Positions 58,407 to 60,000 of a DNA stretch of 60,000 nt are shown piece by piece. The position numbers were made by a program, and so were the translations under genes. Each line of letters opens with the position of its first letter. Within the stretch, counting starts at the first letter, position 1. This DNA is from Cryptomeria japonica. Its lineage: Eukaryota; Streptophyta; Pinopsida; Cupressales; Cupressaceae. The stretch covers positions 112,546,433 through 112,606,432 of the forward strand of contig NC_081410.1 in assembly GCF_030272615.1 (NCBI RefSeq). The letters are read 5' to 3'. The notes under the pieces were generated by a model. That model was not told the origin of the DNA and made no database searches. It saw nothing but the letters and a program-made list of their open reading frames with translations.

Positions 58407-58840
58407 GTGGATCAATAGAGAGAAAGATAAAAGACATATAAAGTGATATATAGAGGTAGAGAGAGAGCGGGAGATATGGAGGGAGAGATAGAGTGAATAA
58501 GAGAGAGGGATGAGATAATAAGATATGGGCAAGAGTGAGAGATAAATAAGGTGATTGAGACAATAGAGAGAGAGGGAGGGAGAGAGAAACAAGGAGTGTA
58601 CATGTGTGTGAGAGAGAATAGAGATAGAGACGAGGAGGGAGAAACAAAGAGTGTTTGTGTGAGTAAGAAAGAGATGTAGAGATAGAGAAAGAGAATGAGA
58701 GAAATAGTGAGGATAGAGAAGAAGTAGAGAGATATAGAAAGAGGAAATGATAGAAATAGATAGAGAGAAAGAATAATCTAGTGGAAAAGATAGAGGGAGA
58801 AGATAGAGAGATGTAAATGGAGATAAATAATTAAATAAAA
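58250..58840. repeat. GA-rich simple-sequence array, right part
   Basis: Continuation of 53784-54077 after insertion I. Contains (GT)13 at 58339-58364, (GA)18 at 58367-58402 and long imperfect GAGATAGAGA sequence. Confidence 0.92.
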
Positions 58841-59265
58841 AATAAAACTTATTTTTTAATTTATTAAAATTGAAACAACAATAAAATAAGTAACTAAAAA
58901 ATATAATTTATTTATTACGAATAACATCAACATGAATGGAAAATAAATTCAATATTTACTAATTAAAAATATTATACAATTGAACATAAATATAGTTAAA
59001 TTTTCTAATAAATTAAAAAAAAATTAAATTTATAAGCATATTACTAACGAAACCGGAGCTTTTTTTTCAATAGAATAGGACTGTATTTATATCTTATCAT
59101 CATTTACTAGTGTACTACTAATTATAATCCTTAACTATAAACTTATTACGAAAGATTATTGAGTTCTAAAAATAACAAACTCTAAGCTTATTGGTGGGCA
59201 GAAAACTAATGTATGCGGAACAATTTTTATTATTATTTAAATAAAGAGTAACTTTAGATCAACAT
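58841..59265. other. AT-rich spacer upstream of the tRNA gene
   Basis: No coding or repeat signature seen; AT-rich with A-runs. Confidence 0.5.
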
Positions 59266-59353
59266 GGGGTGGTGACGCAGTTGGCTAGCGCGTAGGTCTC
59301 ATAGCTACATTTGAGGAATCCTGAGGTCGAGAGTTCGAGCCTCTCTCACCCCA
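59266..59353 (+). tRNA. tRNA-Met (CAT), elongator type, with a 14-nt intron
   Basis: Acceptor GGGGTGG pairs with TCACCCC, discriminator A at 59353. D arm ACGCAGTTGGCTAGCGC; anticodon loop CTCATAA is split after position 37 by an intron at about 59304-59317 (GCTACATTTGAGGA). T arm GAGAG-TTCGAGC-CTCTC. This is the plant elongator tRNA-Met, one of the plant tRNAs that carry introns. Position 10 is A where the usual base is G, giving an A10/C25 mismatch in the D stem that might lower function. Mature length about 74 nt. Confidence 0.93.
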
Positions 59354-59356
59354 TCC

Positions 59357-59362
59357 TTTTTT
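59357..59362 (+). terminator. RNA polymerase III terminator
   Basis: TTTTTT begins a few bases after the tRNA 3' end. Confidence 0.75.
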
Positions 59363-60000
59363 AACCTTTGAGATTTGTAGTGGAAGTTTATTTGTCTCGA
59401 TAAAATAATTAAACGCATGTAACTAATATTTTGAATTATTTAATCTTACAAAAATATATAGTAGAACAAATTATTTATATTATTTTGTATTTAATTTAGA
59501 GTTTGTTTTAAAGTAATATTTTTTATATATGTATATTTTGATAATTGGTATAGTATTTGAATTATTTAATTGTATTTAGAGTCTTTATTTATTTGAAGAC
59601 ATGATTATTCTAATGTATTTAGCATCTACTTTCATTTGTTTGATCATTATTCACATTGATTTGATTATTCATCCACCCAAAATCATATATATGGTTAGAG
59701 GGTAGACTCTCTATGGTCATTGACTTGATCATTTCCTTTTTCAATTTTAAAATTTAAATTTGACTAACTAGACTCCTTTATTTCCTTGTCCTAAGTCAAC
59801 TATGTACAAATTTCATACAATTTAATCATTTATGCAAGTATTTAAATATACTTAATGCATTCATTCTATCAATCCAAGAAGCTTGCATTTCTCAAACATT
59901 CTAGAGCATCAATGAATCAATAAATATTGATATATATTTTTATATGTTTGAGTTTGGTATACTAAAAAGAATGAATCATAAATATTGATATATATTTTTA
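59363..60000. other. AT-rich sequence, no gene seen
   Basis: Near the right edge AATGAATCAAtAAATATTGATA and TATATTTTTATA words recur at about 59910 and 59970, a short duplication cut by the window edge. Confidence 0.45.

Noticed and set aside
59266-59353. Initiator tRNA-Met
   Set aside because: The intron, the GGGGTGG acceptor and the TTCGAGC T loop are of the elongator type.

Overview
The window looks like intergenic DNA from a seed plant with a large, repeat-rich genome. A gymnosperm is my best guess, but that is inference. The evidence is a plant PPR gene, a plant-type intron-containing elongator tRNA-Met, and several families of plant LTR retrotransposon. Only two host genes are visible: the 5' part of an intronless PLS-type PPR gene on the minus strand (1-710, running off the left edge) and the tRNA-Met (59266-59353). 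The rest is LTR retrotransposons in different states of decay, plus simple repeats.

Region 2.0-39.3 kb is a nest four elements deep that can be resolved from the sequence. (1) The outermost is an old, internally deleted Tnt1/Tork-like Ty1/copia element, 'E' (2044-39251, plus strand). (2) A Tat-type Ty3/gypsy element (2384-36039, plus strand; target duplication GTTAG/ATTAG) sits in its left LTR. It has gag, protease, G-patch, RT, RNase H, a second RNase H and integrase. (3) A copia element 'A' (7073-21759, minus strand; GTCAT/GCCAT) sits in the gypsy gag. (4) A copia element 'B' (13183-20853, minus strand; GTATG/GTATG) sits in A's upstream LTR. Further hits on the gypsy are element 'C' in the RT/RNase H region (25041-28699, minus strand, truncated, no pol visible), solo LTR 'F1' in the integrase (30144-31035; ATTCA/ATTCC) and solo LTR 'G' (about 32616-33556). 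Element E's RT is hit by solo LTR 'F2' (37030-37638; GATCT/GATCT), a relative of F1 in the opposite orientation.

Region 39.3-45.6 kb is degraded. It holds an LTR-end/primer-site remnant followed by a decayed protein of unknown family, an LTR-like stretch and a group of inverted repeats. Region 45.6-52.5 kb is a full-length Tnt1/Tork-like copia element 'D' (45598-52455, plus strand; TATAT/TATAT) with two 1350-bp LTRs and a decayed polyprotein. Region 53.8-58.8 kb is a GA-rich simple-sequence array split by a 4.2-kb insertion 'I' (54078-58249; CATCA/CATCA) that looks like a very long solo LTR.

No element here looks able to move by itself: every coding region has stops, frameshifts or lost catalytic or metal-binding residues. 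The least explained items are element C's second ORF and a possible distant relative at 40.8 kb, a motif shared by the LTRs of six families, in-frame TGA codons at the first zinc-knuckle cysteine of two elements, and the inverted repeats at 44.8-45.3 kb. Boundaries come from matching LTR pairs and target duplications by eye. Lineage names come from recognised motifs, not from a search.
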